The notes under the pieces are model-generated. The model was not told where the DNA came from and ran no database searches. It worked only from the letters and a program-made list of their open reading frames with translations. Source: Bifidobacteriaceae bacterium (GTDB taxonomy: Bacteria > Actinomycetota > Actinomycetes > Actinomycetales > Bifidobacteriaceae). Taken from it: a stretch of DNA of 14,439 bases. The position numbers and the translations under genes are program-made. Shown piece by piece: positions 8,460-14,439 of the stretch. Positions within the stretch are counted from its first letter, which is position 1, and the number at the start of each line of letters is the position of its first letter. The stretch spans positions 1 to 14,439 of the forward strand of contig JAISKS010000015.1 in NCBI GenBank assembly GCA_031260825.1, given 5' to 3'.

Positions 8460-9554
8460 ATGTTAACTCTTGGAATTGTCGGACTGCCTAATGTTGGAAA
8501 GTCAACGCTTTTCAACGCGCTTTCAGGCTCATCTGTTCTTGCGGCTAATTATCCGTTTGCCACTATTGAGCCTAATGTTGGGGTAGTCCCACTTCCAGAT
8601 GCGAACTTAAAAGTTCTTTCTGAGATTTCGCAGGCTAAGCAGATTATTCCTGCGACTGTATCTTTTGTTGATATTGCCGGTATTGTTGAAGGTGCTTCAA
8701 AGGGCGAGGGTCTTGGAAATAAATTCCTCGCAAATATCCGTGAGGCCGATGCTATTGTTCTTGTAACACGTGCTTTTGAAGATGATAATGTGGTACATGT
8801 AAACGGAAAAATAGACCCTTCTTCTGACGTAGAAATCATTGAAACTGAATTGATTCTGGCTGATTTGGATGCGATAGAAAAGGCTATCCCACGTTTGGAA
8901 AAAGAAGTTCGCGGTGGAAAAACTGAAAAAGAGGTTCTGACAGCTGCGATAAAAGCTAAAGATATTTTGGAAGCAGGTACTCTAATTCGTACAGCTTTTG
9001 TAGCTAAAGATATATCTGAAGATGATTTACTTGCGCTTCATGATTTATTTCTTATGACCACTAAACCATTTATCTATGTGTTCAACGTGAATGATCCTGC
9101 TGTATTAAGTGGTGAAAAAACTCCTGATGATTTGGCTAAGGCTGCAAAAGGTAATCCATTTATTTTCTTAAATGCTGAACTTGAAGCTCAAATTTCTGGT
9201 TTAGATCCTGAGGATGCTGCTGAAATGCTTGAACTTGAAGGAATAAAAGAGTCAGGTTTGGATCAACTTGCTAAACTTGGATTTGACATTCTTGGTCTTC
9301 AAACTTACTATACTACAGGCGAAAAAGAAACTCGCGCATGGCAAATTCATAAAGGTGACACAGCTCCAAAAGCAGCTGGTGTGATCCATACAGATTTTGA
9401 AAAAGGTTTTATAAAAGCTGAAATTGTTGGCTTCGATGATCTAGTTGCAGCAGGTGATTTTGCTTCTGCAAAAGCTGCTGGAAAAGTTCGTATGGAAGGC
9501 AAAGAGTATATAATGGCTCCTGGCGATATCGTAGAATTTCGCTTTAATAACTAG
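8460..9554 (+). CDS. ychF: Ribosome-associated P-loop ATPase YchF (Obg/OLA1 family)
   Basis: The 364 residues match the usual YchF length, and the start MLTLGIVGLPNVGKST is the family's typical beginning. The P-loop GLPNVGKST spans residues 8-16. It is followed by the switch NYPFATIEPNVG, the G3 region DIAGIVEGASKGEGLGNKFL, the G4-position motif NVND, and a C-terminal TGS domain ending in KEYIMAPGDIVEFRF. YchF/OLA1 proteins bind ribosomes, hydrolyse ATP in preference to GTP, and affect translation and stress responses. The G4 motif in many YchF proteins ends in Glu (NVNE/NVDE type); here it is Asp, a small change at the base-recognition position. No Shine-Dalgarno precedes the ATG. All 8 Arg codons are CGN, in contrast with the upstream operon, so the pilus-like block ends sharply here. 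Confidence 0.97.
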   Translation: MLTLGIVGLPNVGKSTLFNALSGSSVLAANYPFATIEPNVGVVPLPDANLKVLSEISQAKQIIPATVSFVDIAGIVEGASKGEGLGNKFLANIREADAIVLVTRAFEDDNVVHVNGKIDPSSDVEIIETELILADLDAIEKAIPRLEKEVRGGKTEKEVLTAAIKAKDILEAGTLIRTAFVAKDISEDDLLALHDLFLMTTKPFIYVFNVNDPAVLSGEKTPDDLAKAAKGNPFIFLNAELEAQISGLDPEDAAEMLELEGIKESGLDQLAKLGFDILGLQTYYTTGEKETRAWQIHKGDTAPKAAGVIHTDFEKGFIKAEIVGFDDLVAAGDFASAKAAGKVRMEGKEYIMAPGDIVEFRFNN

Positions 9555-9575
9555 TTTTCTATAAACCTTAATTAC

Positions 9576-9591
9576 ACCTTATTTTAAAGGT
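9576..9591 (+). terminator. Weak hairpin downstream of ychF
   Basis: ACCTT (9576-9580) and AAGGT (9587-9591) form a 5-bp stem around a 6-nt loop, shortly after the ychF stop. There is no U-run behind it, so termination activity is doubtful. Confidence 0.15.
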
Positions 9592-9639
9592 AAAAACATC
9601 TATATTTATAGTTGCAAACCTTATATATTTTCTAAATTC

Positions 9640-9661
9640 TGATAAAATATACTAGTATATT
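9640..9661 (+). promoter_or_regulatory. Extended -10 promoter overlapped by a 16-bp palindrome, upstream of the 60-aa gene
   Basis: TGATAAAAT (9640-9648) fits an extended -10 (TGnTAAAAT). AATATACTAGTATATT (9646-9661) is a perfect palindrome covering the -10 end and the expected transcription start near 9655. That is the classic place for a repressor site, but it may be chance in AT-rich DNA. TTGCAA at 9612-9617 lies too far upstream to act as its -35 box. Confidence 0.4.
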
Positions 9662-9682
9662 CAATAAATTTAGGAGATAATT

Positions 9683-9865
9683 ATGGGACAAGAAAATACC
9701 TCCGATACAAATAATATATATACAAATCCAGACGAAGCAGCAAAATTCGGTTCCGGTCCATTGCTTCCCGTGGATGATAATATTGATGGTACAAAAGTCA
9801 TACAAAATAAACCTAAGGCGCCACCAAGAATCACAGAAGAAACTTTTAAATTTAATAGAGATTAG
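9683..9865 (+). CDS. Small acidic hypothetical protein, 60 aa
   Basis: A strong ribosome-binding site (TTAGGAGATAATT before the ATG) and an upstream extended -10 support a real gene. The predicted protein is hydrophilic and rich in Asp, Asn and Pro, with no cysteine, signal peptide or membrane helix. Recognisable segments are NPDEAAKFGSGPLLPVDDN and a more basic KPKAPPRITEETFKF near the end. It looks mostly disordered and soluble. I do not recognise the family. It stands alone between ychF and a repeat cluster that begins a few bases after its stop codon. Confidence 0.6.
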   Translation: MGQENTSDTNNIYTNPDEAAKFGSGPLLPVDDNIDGTKVIQNKPKAPPRITEETFKFNRD

Positions 9866-9872
9866 GTTTTAA

Positions 9873-9893
9873 TTGGGAATCCAACCGTCCCAA
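9873..9893 (+). terminator. Stem-loop just after the 60-aa gene
   Basis: TTGGGA (9873-9878) and TCCCAA (9888-9893) form a 6-bp stem with a 9-nt loop, starting 7 nt after the stop codon. It could end the small transcript, but no U-run follows. It contains GGGAATCC and so may be a decayed member of the adjacent repeat family. Confidence 0.3.
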
Positions 9894-9905
9894 ACCCACT
9901 CAGAC

Positions 9906-10041
9906 TTGTCATTCCCGTGACTTTGTCATTCCCGCACCAAATAACGGCAGGCTCGCCTGACCAGGAATCCAGCAAAAAAACACCCAGACTTTGTCATTCC
10001 CGTGAAAACGGGAATCTAGCAAAATCCAAACCCCACTCAAG
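9906..10041. repeat. REP-like cluster of ATTCCCG...CGGGAAT palindromic units
   Basis: TTGTCATTCCCG occurs three times (9906-9917, 9923-9934, 9991-10002). Two copies have a matching right end: GGAATCCAGCAAAA (9964-9977) and GGAATCTAGCAAAA (10011-10024). The third unit is a perfect hairpin, ATTCCCGT, GAAA tetraloop, ACGGGAAT (9996-10015). The second has an extended middle with its own hairpin CAGGC-TC-GCCTG (9948-9959). A flanking word, CCAAACCC(C)ACTCA(A)G, occurs at 9890-9903 and 10026-10041. Dispersed palindromes of this ATTCCC-N8-GGGAAT type are known intergenic repeats in several bacteria (for example neisserial dRS3); kinship is not implied. The block is visibly more GC-rich than its surroundings and fills most of the 244-nt gap. 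Confidence 0.75.
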
Positions 10042-10076
10042 CCTCTAATTTCCAAAGCAAAATCTTAAAATTAATA

Positions 10077-10105
10077 TATAATAATATAAGATATTAAATA
10101 GGAGA
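10077..10105 (+). promoter_or_regulatory. -10 box and ribosome-binding site of the glpT-like gene
   Basis: TATAAT (10077-10082) lies 27 nt before the ATG at 10110. No TG extension and no clear -35 box are seen. AGGAGA (10100-10105) is 4 nt before the start and fixes the ATG choice. Confidence 0.45.
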
Positions 10106-10109
10106 TCTC

Positions 10110-11576
10110 ATGTTAGATTTTATGAAACCATCAAAACCAAGGAAAAATTTAGTTCCAGAAGAACTTATTCCAAATCGTTATTTTCAAAGAAAAGTTGGTG
10201 TTTTCATCAGTCTTTATCTAGCATATGCAGGATATTATATTATTCGCGCAGATTTCAAAATCGCTTCTCCATATTTAATTGAACAATTCGGATTCACAAA
10301 AACTGATATTGGTGGAATTCTTGCAGCTTATGCTATTGTGTACGGTTTCGCAAAATTCTTTATGGGTGCACTTTGCGATAAAGCCAATTCGCATTATTAT
10401 ATCACCCTTGGACTTGTACTTTCTGCAGTATTAAATCTAAGTTTTGCCGGTACAAAAAGCATCCCAGTTTTCTACGCATTAATGCTATTTATGGCTGTAA
10501 CACAATCAATGGGTGGACCTGCTGTATCAAAAATATTATCTGCGTGGTTTGCAAAATACGAACGCGGTACATATATGTCAATTTGGAATACCTCACATAA
10601 TGCAGGTGCCGCACTAGCTGCTCCAATCGCGATTACTTTAGGCTTTGCTCTTATGGGTGCAGGAAATATCAAAGCAATTTTTATTGTACCAACTGTTGTA
10701 TCATTAGTTCTTGCTGTGATAGTTTTTGTTACAGGTGCTGAAAATCCACAATCTGTAGGACTTCCTACAATCGAAGAATATAAGCCAGAAGCTAGTGATG
10801 TAAGCGCAAAAGACGACTATCACACTGAATTAACATTCTTTGAAATTTTCAAGAAATATTTCTTAACTAATAAATATGTTTGGTTCTTGGTGCTTGCAAA
10901 TGGTTTCGTTTATATGGTACGTTATGGCGTGTCAGACTGGATTCCAATTTACTTATCAGAAGGCAAAGGTTTCACAAAAGAAGAAGCCGGATATATGTTT
11001 TCATTCTTTGAATTAATCGCTATTCCTGGTACAATTCTTATCGGATTTATCAGTGACAAACTTTTCAAAGCAAAACGCGTACCTCTTGCAATTGGCTGCA
11101 TGGCTCTATTAATTATTGCTGTTTTTGCATATTGGCAAACTGCTGATAAAACAATGATTATCGTATTAATCGGTCTTATGGGAATTTTGGTTTATGGACC
11201 ACAAATGCTTATTGCTGTATTAACTCTTGATATGGTACCTCGTTTTGCGATCGGTGCTTTAGTAGGTTTTGTAGGACTATTCGGATATGTTCTTGGTGAA
11301 ATGGGCGCATCTTTAGTTGTTGGTATTCTATCTGATACATTCGGCTGGGGCGGAGTTTTTGTATTTATTATTGTCGGTACAATTATCGGTTTATTCTGTT
11401 TCGTAGGACTTCTAAAATTCGAAAATGACGAACTTGATAAGAAAAAGAAAATTCAAGATGATCAAAAAGCGGATAAAAATGCTCCAGCAAAAGCTGATTC
11501 TGCTAAAAAGGCTCCTGCTAAATCTAGTACTGCAAAAAAAGCTCCTGTTAAGAAGGCTCCTGCTAAGAAAAAATAA
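10110..11576 (+). CDS. glpT: GlpT-type organophosphate:phosphate antiporter with Lys/Ala/Pro-rich C-terminal tail, 488 aa
   Basis: This is a 12-helix MFS transporter of the OPA family, which exchanges cytoplasmic phosphate for glycerol-3-phosphate or sugar phosphates. The N-terminus (MLDFMKPSKP, then GYYIIRADFKIASPYLIEQ) follows E. coli GlpT closely. GlpT's key residues are in place: Arg46 (YYIIR; E. coli R45), Lys82 (GFAKFFMG; K80), His163 (WNTSHNAG; H165) and Arg271 (VRYGVSDW; R269). The loop ENPQSVGLPTIEEYK is also GlpT-like. UhpT/UhpC-type sugar-phosphate carriers are the main alternative, so the exact substrate is open. Residues 444-488 form an added tail of Lys, Ala and Pro with three KKAP words, which is absent from E. 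coli GlpT and should face the cytoplasm. Codon use resembles the housekeeping genes. A perfect inverted repeat begins 13 nt past the stop. Confidence 0.92.
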   Translation: MLDFMKPSKPRKNLVPEELIPNRYFQRKVGVFISLYLAYAGYYIIRADFKIASPYLIEQFGFTKTDIGGILAAYAIVYGFAKFFMGALCDKANSHYYITLGLVLSAVLNLSFAGTKSIPVFYALMLFMAVTQSMGGPAVSKILSAWFAKYERGTYMSIWNTSHNAGAALAAPIAITLGFALMGAGNIKAIFIVPTVVSLVLAVIVFVTGAENPQSVGLPTIEEYKPEASDVSAKDDYHTELTFFEIFKKYFLTNKYVWFLVLANGFVYMVRYGVSDWIPIYLSEGKGFTKEEAGYMFSFFELIAIPGTILIGFISDKLFKAKRVPLAIGCMALLIIAVFAYWQTADKTMIIVLIGLMGILVYGPQMLIAVLTLDMVPRFAIGALVGFVGLFGYVLGEMGASLVVGILSDTFGWGGVFVFIIVGTIIGLFCFVGLLKFENDELDKKKKIQDDQKADKNAPAKADSAKKAPAKSSTAKKAPVKKAPAKKK

Positions 11577-11589
11577 TTTTCTCTCTCCC

Positions 11590-11661
11590 CGCGAGTATAT
11601 GTTTTTTCGACTATAATAGGCTGTTTTATACACTTTATCGTCGAAAAAACATATACTCGCG
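11590..11661. repeat. Perfect 22-bp inverted repeat with 28-nt loop between glpT and prs
   Basis: The left arm is 11590-11611 and the right arm 11640-11661, exact reverse complements over 22 bases; the left arm begins CGCGAGTATATG and ends TTTTTTCGAC. Inside the 28-nt loop, TATAA (11612-11616) and TTATA (11626-11630) pair again, giving a nested hairpin. It may be a bidirectional transcription barrier or mRNA 3'-end stabiliser for glpT, but no U-run follows the stem. The flanks (CCCC left, AAAT right) show no target-site duplication, so a transposon origin is not supported. Confidence 0.8.
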
Positions 11662-11731
11662 AAATAAAATCGGTATATTGCCCCACTTTTCTTATCATTA
11701 AACAGTTCTTTCAACTATCTCATAAAAAAAC

Positions 11732-11740
11732 TGCTATAAT
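11732..11740 (+). promoter_or_regulatory. Extended -10 promoter giving a leaderless prs mRNA
   Basis: TGCTATAAT is a consensus extended -10. It ends 6 nt before the prs ATG at 11747, so transcription should start at or within two bases of the ATG. There is no Shine-Dalgarno sequence in front of the gene. A weak TTCAAC (11710-11715) lies 19 nt upstream as a possible -35. Leaderless mRNAs are common in actinobacteria. Confidence 0.65.
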
Positions 11741-11746
11741 AATTAT

Positions 11747-12748
11747 ATGTCTGAGGATTCAAAAGCACAAAAATTGAAAATTAATCATAAGCGCAATCTT
11801 GTTTTGACAAGTGGTCGTGCGCATCCAGAGCTTGCACAAGCTGTTGCAAAGGAATTAGGAATTGACCTAATGCCTACTGATATTTTTGATTTTGCTAATC
11901 AAGAAATCTATGTTCATTTCAAAGAATCTATTCGCGGGACAGATATTTTTGTACTTCAATCTCATACTGGCGACCTAAATAAAGCGATTATGGAACAATT
12001 AATTATGATTGATGCTCTTAAACGCGCTTCTGTACGTACCATAAATGCTGTAATCCCTCATTTTGGCTATGCTCGTCAAGACAAAAAGCATAAAGGACGT
12101 GAGCCTATCAGCGCTAAACTCGTATTTGATCTTTTAAAAACTGCAGGTGCTACACGTATTATGACAGTTGATTTGCACGCAGATCAGCTTCAAGGTTTCT
12201 TCGATGGTCCTGTTGATCATATTTCTGCAATGGGCCTTTTGCTTGATTATGCACGTGGCAAATGCGATTTAAATAATCTTGTGATTGTATCTCCAGACGC
12301 AGGTCGAATTAAAACTTCTGAGAAAATCGCCCAAGCTTTAGGTGGCGTACCACTTGCATTTATTCATAAAACAAGAGATATCAACAAAGCAAATACTGTA
12401 AAAGCAAACAGCGTTGTTGGCGATGTTAATGGAAAAGAAGTGATTATTTCTGACGACTTAATCGATACAGCTGGTACAATTTGCGGCGCTGTTGAGGTTT
12501 GCATGAAAGCCGGTGCGAAGAAAGTTATGGTTCTCGCTACACATGCTGTTCTAAGCGATCCTGCCGCTGAGCGTTTACAAAATAGTAGCGCATCCGAAAT
12601 TGTCGTAACAGATACATACGCAATTCCTGATGAACATAAATTTGAAAAATTAACTGTTTTATCAATCGCACCTATGCTTGCAAACACAATTACCGCTGTG
12701 TTTGAAGGCGCTAGCGTTGCAAAAGTTATCAATGGATATAAGGGCTAA
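11747..12748 (+). CDS. prs: Ribose-phosphate pyrophosphokinase (PRPP synthetase), class I
   Basis: It transfers pyrophosphate from ATP to ribose-5-phosphate to make PRPP, the precursor of purines, pyrimidines, histidine, tryptophan and NAD. The 333 residues are near the usual length. Motifs in order are SGRAHPELA (22-30), the ATP-binding FANQEIYVHFKESIRG (49-64), YARQDKKHKGREP (108-120), the metal-binding VDLHADQLQGFFDGPVDH (141-158), VSPDAGRIKTSEK (181-193), the catalytic loop HKTR with Lys208 and Arg210, and the PRPP loop ISDDLIDTAGTI (234-245). SGRAHPELA, QGFFDGPVDH and the C-terminal KLTVLSIAPMLA read like actinobacterial Prs. The start is fixed by the -10 box 6 nt upstream; translation is probably leaderless. 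One of 12 Arg codons is AGA. The next gene follows after 36 nt with no visible promoter, so they may be co-transcribed. Confidence 0.97.
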   Translation: MSEDSKAQKLKINHKRNLVLTSGRAHPELAQAVAKELGIDLMPTDIFDFANQEIYVHFKESIRGTDIFVLQSHTGDLNKAIMEQLIMIDALKRASVRTINAVIPHFGYARQDKKHKGREPISAKLVFDLLKTAGATRIMTVDLHADQLQGFFDGPVDHISAMGLLLDYARGKCDLNNLVIVSPDAGRIKTSEKIAQALGGVPLAFIHKTRDINKANTVKANSVVGDVNGKEVIISDDLIDTAGTICGAVEVCMKAGAKKVMVLATHAVLSDPAAERLQNSSASEIVVTDTYAIPDEHKFEKLTVLSIAPMLANTITAVFEGASVAKVINGYKG

Positions 12749-12784
12749 ACACCCCAATTTTATTCGTCAAAAAGCTAGTCAAAA

Positions 12785-13918
12785 ATGTTATACATAGTCG
12801 CGACAGCTTTTTTTGTTACATTAATATCAACATCTGCCGTCAAACATGTTGCGATAAAATTAGGTGCCGTCACTGCTCCGCGTGAACGTGATGTGCACAC
12901 AAAACCAATTCCAAGATTGGGAGGAATCGCAATGTTTTTGGGAATGGCTGCAGCGATTTTAGTTGCTCGATTTACTGTATATTCTCAAGCGCTTGAGAAT
13001 AACGATTATCAATTATTTTATTTTGTTTTAGGCGCTGGTTTACTAGTATTAGTCGGGGCAATCGATGATGTGATTGATATGGATTGGATGTTAAAATTAG
13101 CAGGTCAAATCGGCGCAGCATTACTTGTAACACATGGTGGAATTCAAATTTTATCAATCCCAATTTTTGGTACAACTGTCGGATCATCAAAAGCTTCAGT
13201 TGCTGTTACAGTATTTTTAATTGTAGCTGTTATGAATGCTGTAAATTTCATTGACGGACTTGACGGATTGGCAGCTGGCGTCGCAGGAATTTCTGCAAGC
13301 GCAATGTATTTTTACGCTCGAATTGCAGGTAGTGATTTTCTAAGTTCTCCTGTTGTTGCACTTTTAATTGCAGGTGTTACAGTAGGTATTTGCTTAGGTT
13401 TCTTGCCTCATAATTTCAATCCAGCCAAAATCTTTATGGGCGATTCGGGCTCTATGCTTCTTGGATATATGCTTGCATGCTCATCAATTGTGATCGCCGG
13501 TTCAATTGAATCTGCACATATTGTATCACTCAAAACCCTTCCAACTTATATTCCGATTTTGCTCGTTTTGGCCTTATTATTCTACCCACTTTTAGATATG
13601 TTTATGGCAGTGACCCGACGTCTTGCGCGAGGAAAATCGCCATTTTCACCTGATAAAAAACATATTCACCACCGCATTTTGGACCTTGGACATTCACAGC
13701 GAATGTCGGCTCTTCTCCTATATATGTGGACTGCGCTGTTTTCATATTGCTCATTGCTTATTTTGATTATGCGATTTAGATATGTTATGCTGATTTTTGC
13801 AATAGGCTTTGTGATTCTCGTTTTAGCGACATTTTTGCTACCTGAAATTGGCTGGACTGCTGCTGATAAAGCGCGTAAAATTCGTGATAATAAAGTTAAG
13901 CCTAAACTTAAAAAATAA
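12785..13918 (+). CDS. wecA: WecA/TagO-type polyprenyl-phosphate N-acetylhexosamine-1-phosphate transferase
   Basis: This multi-pass membrane enzyme moves a sugar-1-phosphate (usually GlcNAc-1-P) from a UDP-sugar to a polyprenyl phosphate carrier on the cytoplasmic face, the first step of cell-wall polysaccharide or teichoic-acid-type glycans. Family motifs are all present: HTKPIPRLGG (38-47), the Asp pair in GAIDDVID (Asp94-Asp95), NAVNFIDGLDGLAAG (151-165), FMGDSGSMLLG (217-227) and the HIHHR loop (293-297) before GHS. At 377 residues it is normal length with about 11 helices. The actinobacterial enzyme typically lies just before atpI and the ATP synthase genes, and here an AtpI-like gene starts 8 nt downstream. 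No Shine-Dalgarno is seen before the ATG. The acceptor glycan cannot be told from sequence. Confidence 0.92.
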   Translation: MLYIVATAFFVTLISTSAVKHVAIKLGAVTAPRERDVHTKPIPRLGGIAMFLGMAAAILVARFTVYSQALENNDYQLFYFVLGAGLLVLVGAIDDVIDMDWMLKLAGQIGAALLVTHGGIQILSIPIFGTTVGSSKASVAVTVFLIVAVMNAVNFIDGLDGLAAGVAGISASAMYFYARIAGSDFLSSPVVALLIAGVTVGICLGFLPHNFNPAKIFMGDSGSMLLGYMLACSSIVIAGSIESAHIVSLKTLPTYIPILLVLALLFYPLLDMFMAVTRRLARGKSPFSPDKKHIHHRILDLGHSQRMSALLLYMWTALFSYCSLLILIMRFRYVMLIFAIGFVILVLATFLLPEIGWTAADKARKIRDNKVKPKLKK

Positions 13919-13926
13919 CTTTATTT

Positions 13927-14301
13927 ATGCAAAATATTACTAAATTAGTTATAAAATCTCTCTCAGTTTTTCTAGCATTTTTATTTATAATAGGTACTGT
14001 TCTACTAGTGTTTAGCTGCTCTTTAGGTACTACAGTAATTCTAGTTTCTTTCAGCCTAGCGTTATTTTTTATTCCCATCCCACTCGCAATAAACAAACTA
14101 AATTCAGTAAACCTATTCGGAAAAATTATTATACATATCTGGGCGATTAAAACTGTTCTGTTTATAATATTACTTGCGATAATAAAAAAGTATATATTGA
14201 TTGTAGATATTAGCTTATTTGGTGTGCTTATCTGCATCTCCGCGATAATAATTCTCATTATTGAATGTTTGGCGTATTTCAAATTTCGCAGAATTCTGTA
14301 G
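13927..14301 (+). CDS. Small four-helix membrane protein, probably AtpI-like (ATP synthase protein I)
   Basis: The 124 residues are almost wholly hydrophobic, with four predicted helices (about 9-29, 33-57, 66-89 and 97-118) and short basic loops; the C-terminus is AYFKFRRIL. Sequence alone is not diagnostic. The main argument is position: in actinobacteria a WecA-type gene is followed by atpI and then the F1Fo subunits. AtpI assists c-ring assembly and/or Mg2+ supply. It starts 8 nt after the wecA stop without a Shine-Dalgarno. No atpB start appears in the remaining 138 nt; a tandem repeat array is there instead. It could equally be an unrelated small membrane protein. Confidence 0.45.
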   Translation: MQNITKLVIKSLSVFLAFLFIIGTVLLVFSCSLGTTVILVSFSLALFFIPIPLAINKLNSVNLFGKIIIHIWAIKTVLFIILLAIIKKYILIVDISLFGVLICISAIIILIIECLAYFKFRRIL

Positions 14302-14321
14302 GAAAAAATAGTGACATCTTA

Positions 14322-14439
14322 GGTCTATATTCGATAGGTGTCGTTTGTTGTCTATTTGCATGTACAGATATTCGCTATATGCTCGATTGGTGTCGTTTGT
14401 TGTCTATTTTGAGATCTGAATCTTCGGTCTATATTCGAT
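14322..14439. repeat. Tandem array with exact 52-nt period, conserved 36-nt core and variable 16-nt segment, open at window edge
   Basis: Unit A spans 14322-14373, unit B 14374-14425, and a third unit is cut at 14439. The first 36 nt of A and B differ at 5 places, all in the first 15 positions. The last 21 nt of the core (starting GGTGTCGTTTGTTG and ending CTATTT; 14337-14357 and 14389-14409) are identical. The remaining 16 nt (14358-14373 and 14410-14425) match at only about 7 positions. The 14 visible bases of the third unit equal unit A. Preceding bases 14306-14321 partly resemble the variable end (CATCTTA vs AATCTTC). The period is not a multiple of 3, and no ORF runs through it. Confidence 0.8.

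Noticed and set aside
8549..8839. 96-aa minus-strand ORF within ychF
   Set aside because: It is a shadow of a highly conserved coding region.
11590..11661. Invertible promoter switch or MITE
   Set aside because: The 28-nt interior is very short for site-specific inversion, and no target-site duplication flanks the arms. The TATAAT in the loop has no TG extension or matching -35 box.
11412..11714. Minus-strand Ser/Phe/Arg-rich ORFs opposite the glpT tail
   Set aside because: They are the reverse reading of the Lys/Ala codon repeats and run through the inverted repeat, with no start signal.
13908..14282. 124-aa minus-strand ORF opposite the AtpI-like gene
   Set aside because: It overlaps the + gene almost fully and the end of wecA. 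It has no supporting start signal or synteny, and its hydrophobicity only mirrors the AT-rich + strand gene.
2..14301. Reassignment of TGA (as in some reduced or CPR bacteria)
   Set aside because: No stop in the window is TGA, but no gene contains an in-frame TGA either. The conserved genes are full length under the standard code; TAA/TAG preference fits low GC.
14322..14439. Calling the right-end array a CRISPR
   Set aside because: The cores differ at 5 of 36 positions, the variable part is only 16 nt, and no cas gene is in view. It is reported as a tandem repeat of unknown role.

Overview
This is an AT-rich stretch (by eye about one third G+C; not computed) from what looks like a low-GC actinobacterium, perhaps a reduced or host-associated lineage near the Bifidobacteriales. 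The lineage call rests on three things. The ribose-phosphate pyrophosphokinase reads like actinobacterial Prs. A WecA-type sugar-phosphate transferase is followed directly by a small four-helix membrane protein, as in the wecA-atpI start of actinobacterial ATP synthase operons. Start signals also look actinobacterial: strong AGGAGA sites at some genes and probably leaderless starts at others. The lineage is an inference and not a database match. All genes are on the + strand and all end in TAA or TAG.

Layout. Positions 2-1447 hold the C-terminal part of Elp3, a radical-SAM/GNAT tRNA-modification enzyme cut by the left edge. Positions 1680-8428 form a three-gene operon with its own extended -10 promoter. 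It encodes three large secreted, membrane-anchored proteins with TadE/TadG-like N-termini (274, 1252 and 711 aa); two carry a prepilin-like G/A-S-x-I-V-E-A site. No Tad secretion ATPase, platform protein or prepilin peptidase is in view, so these would need machinery encoded elsewhere. Positions 8460-9554 encode YchF, a ribosome-associated P-loop ATPase. An unrecognised 60-aa acidic protein follows at 9683-9865, then a cluster of ATTCCCG/CGGGAAT palindromic repeats.

Positions 10110-11576 encode a GlpT-type organophosphate:phosphate antiporter with the key binding residues conserved and an unusual Lys/Ala/Pro-rich tail. A perfect 22-bp inverted repeat lies between it and prs (11747-12748), which probably makes a leaderless mRNA. 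wecA (12785-13918) and the AtpI-like gene (13927-14301) follow closely. The right edge enters a tandem array with a 52-nt period (14322-14439 and beyond), located where atpB would be expected.

How it fits together: apart from the pilus-like operon the genes are housekeeping (tRNA modification, translation-linked ATPase, PRPP synthesis, cell-envelope glycan initiation, probable start of the ATP synthase operon) plus uptake of a phosphorylated carbon source. The pilus-like operon stands out by gene size, low-complexity linkers and strong use of AGA for arginine. The most unexplained elements are that operon, the 22-bp inverted repeat and the 52-nt array.
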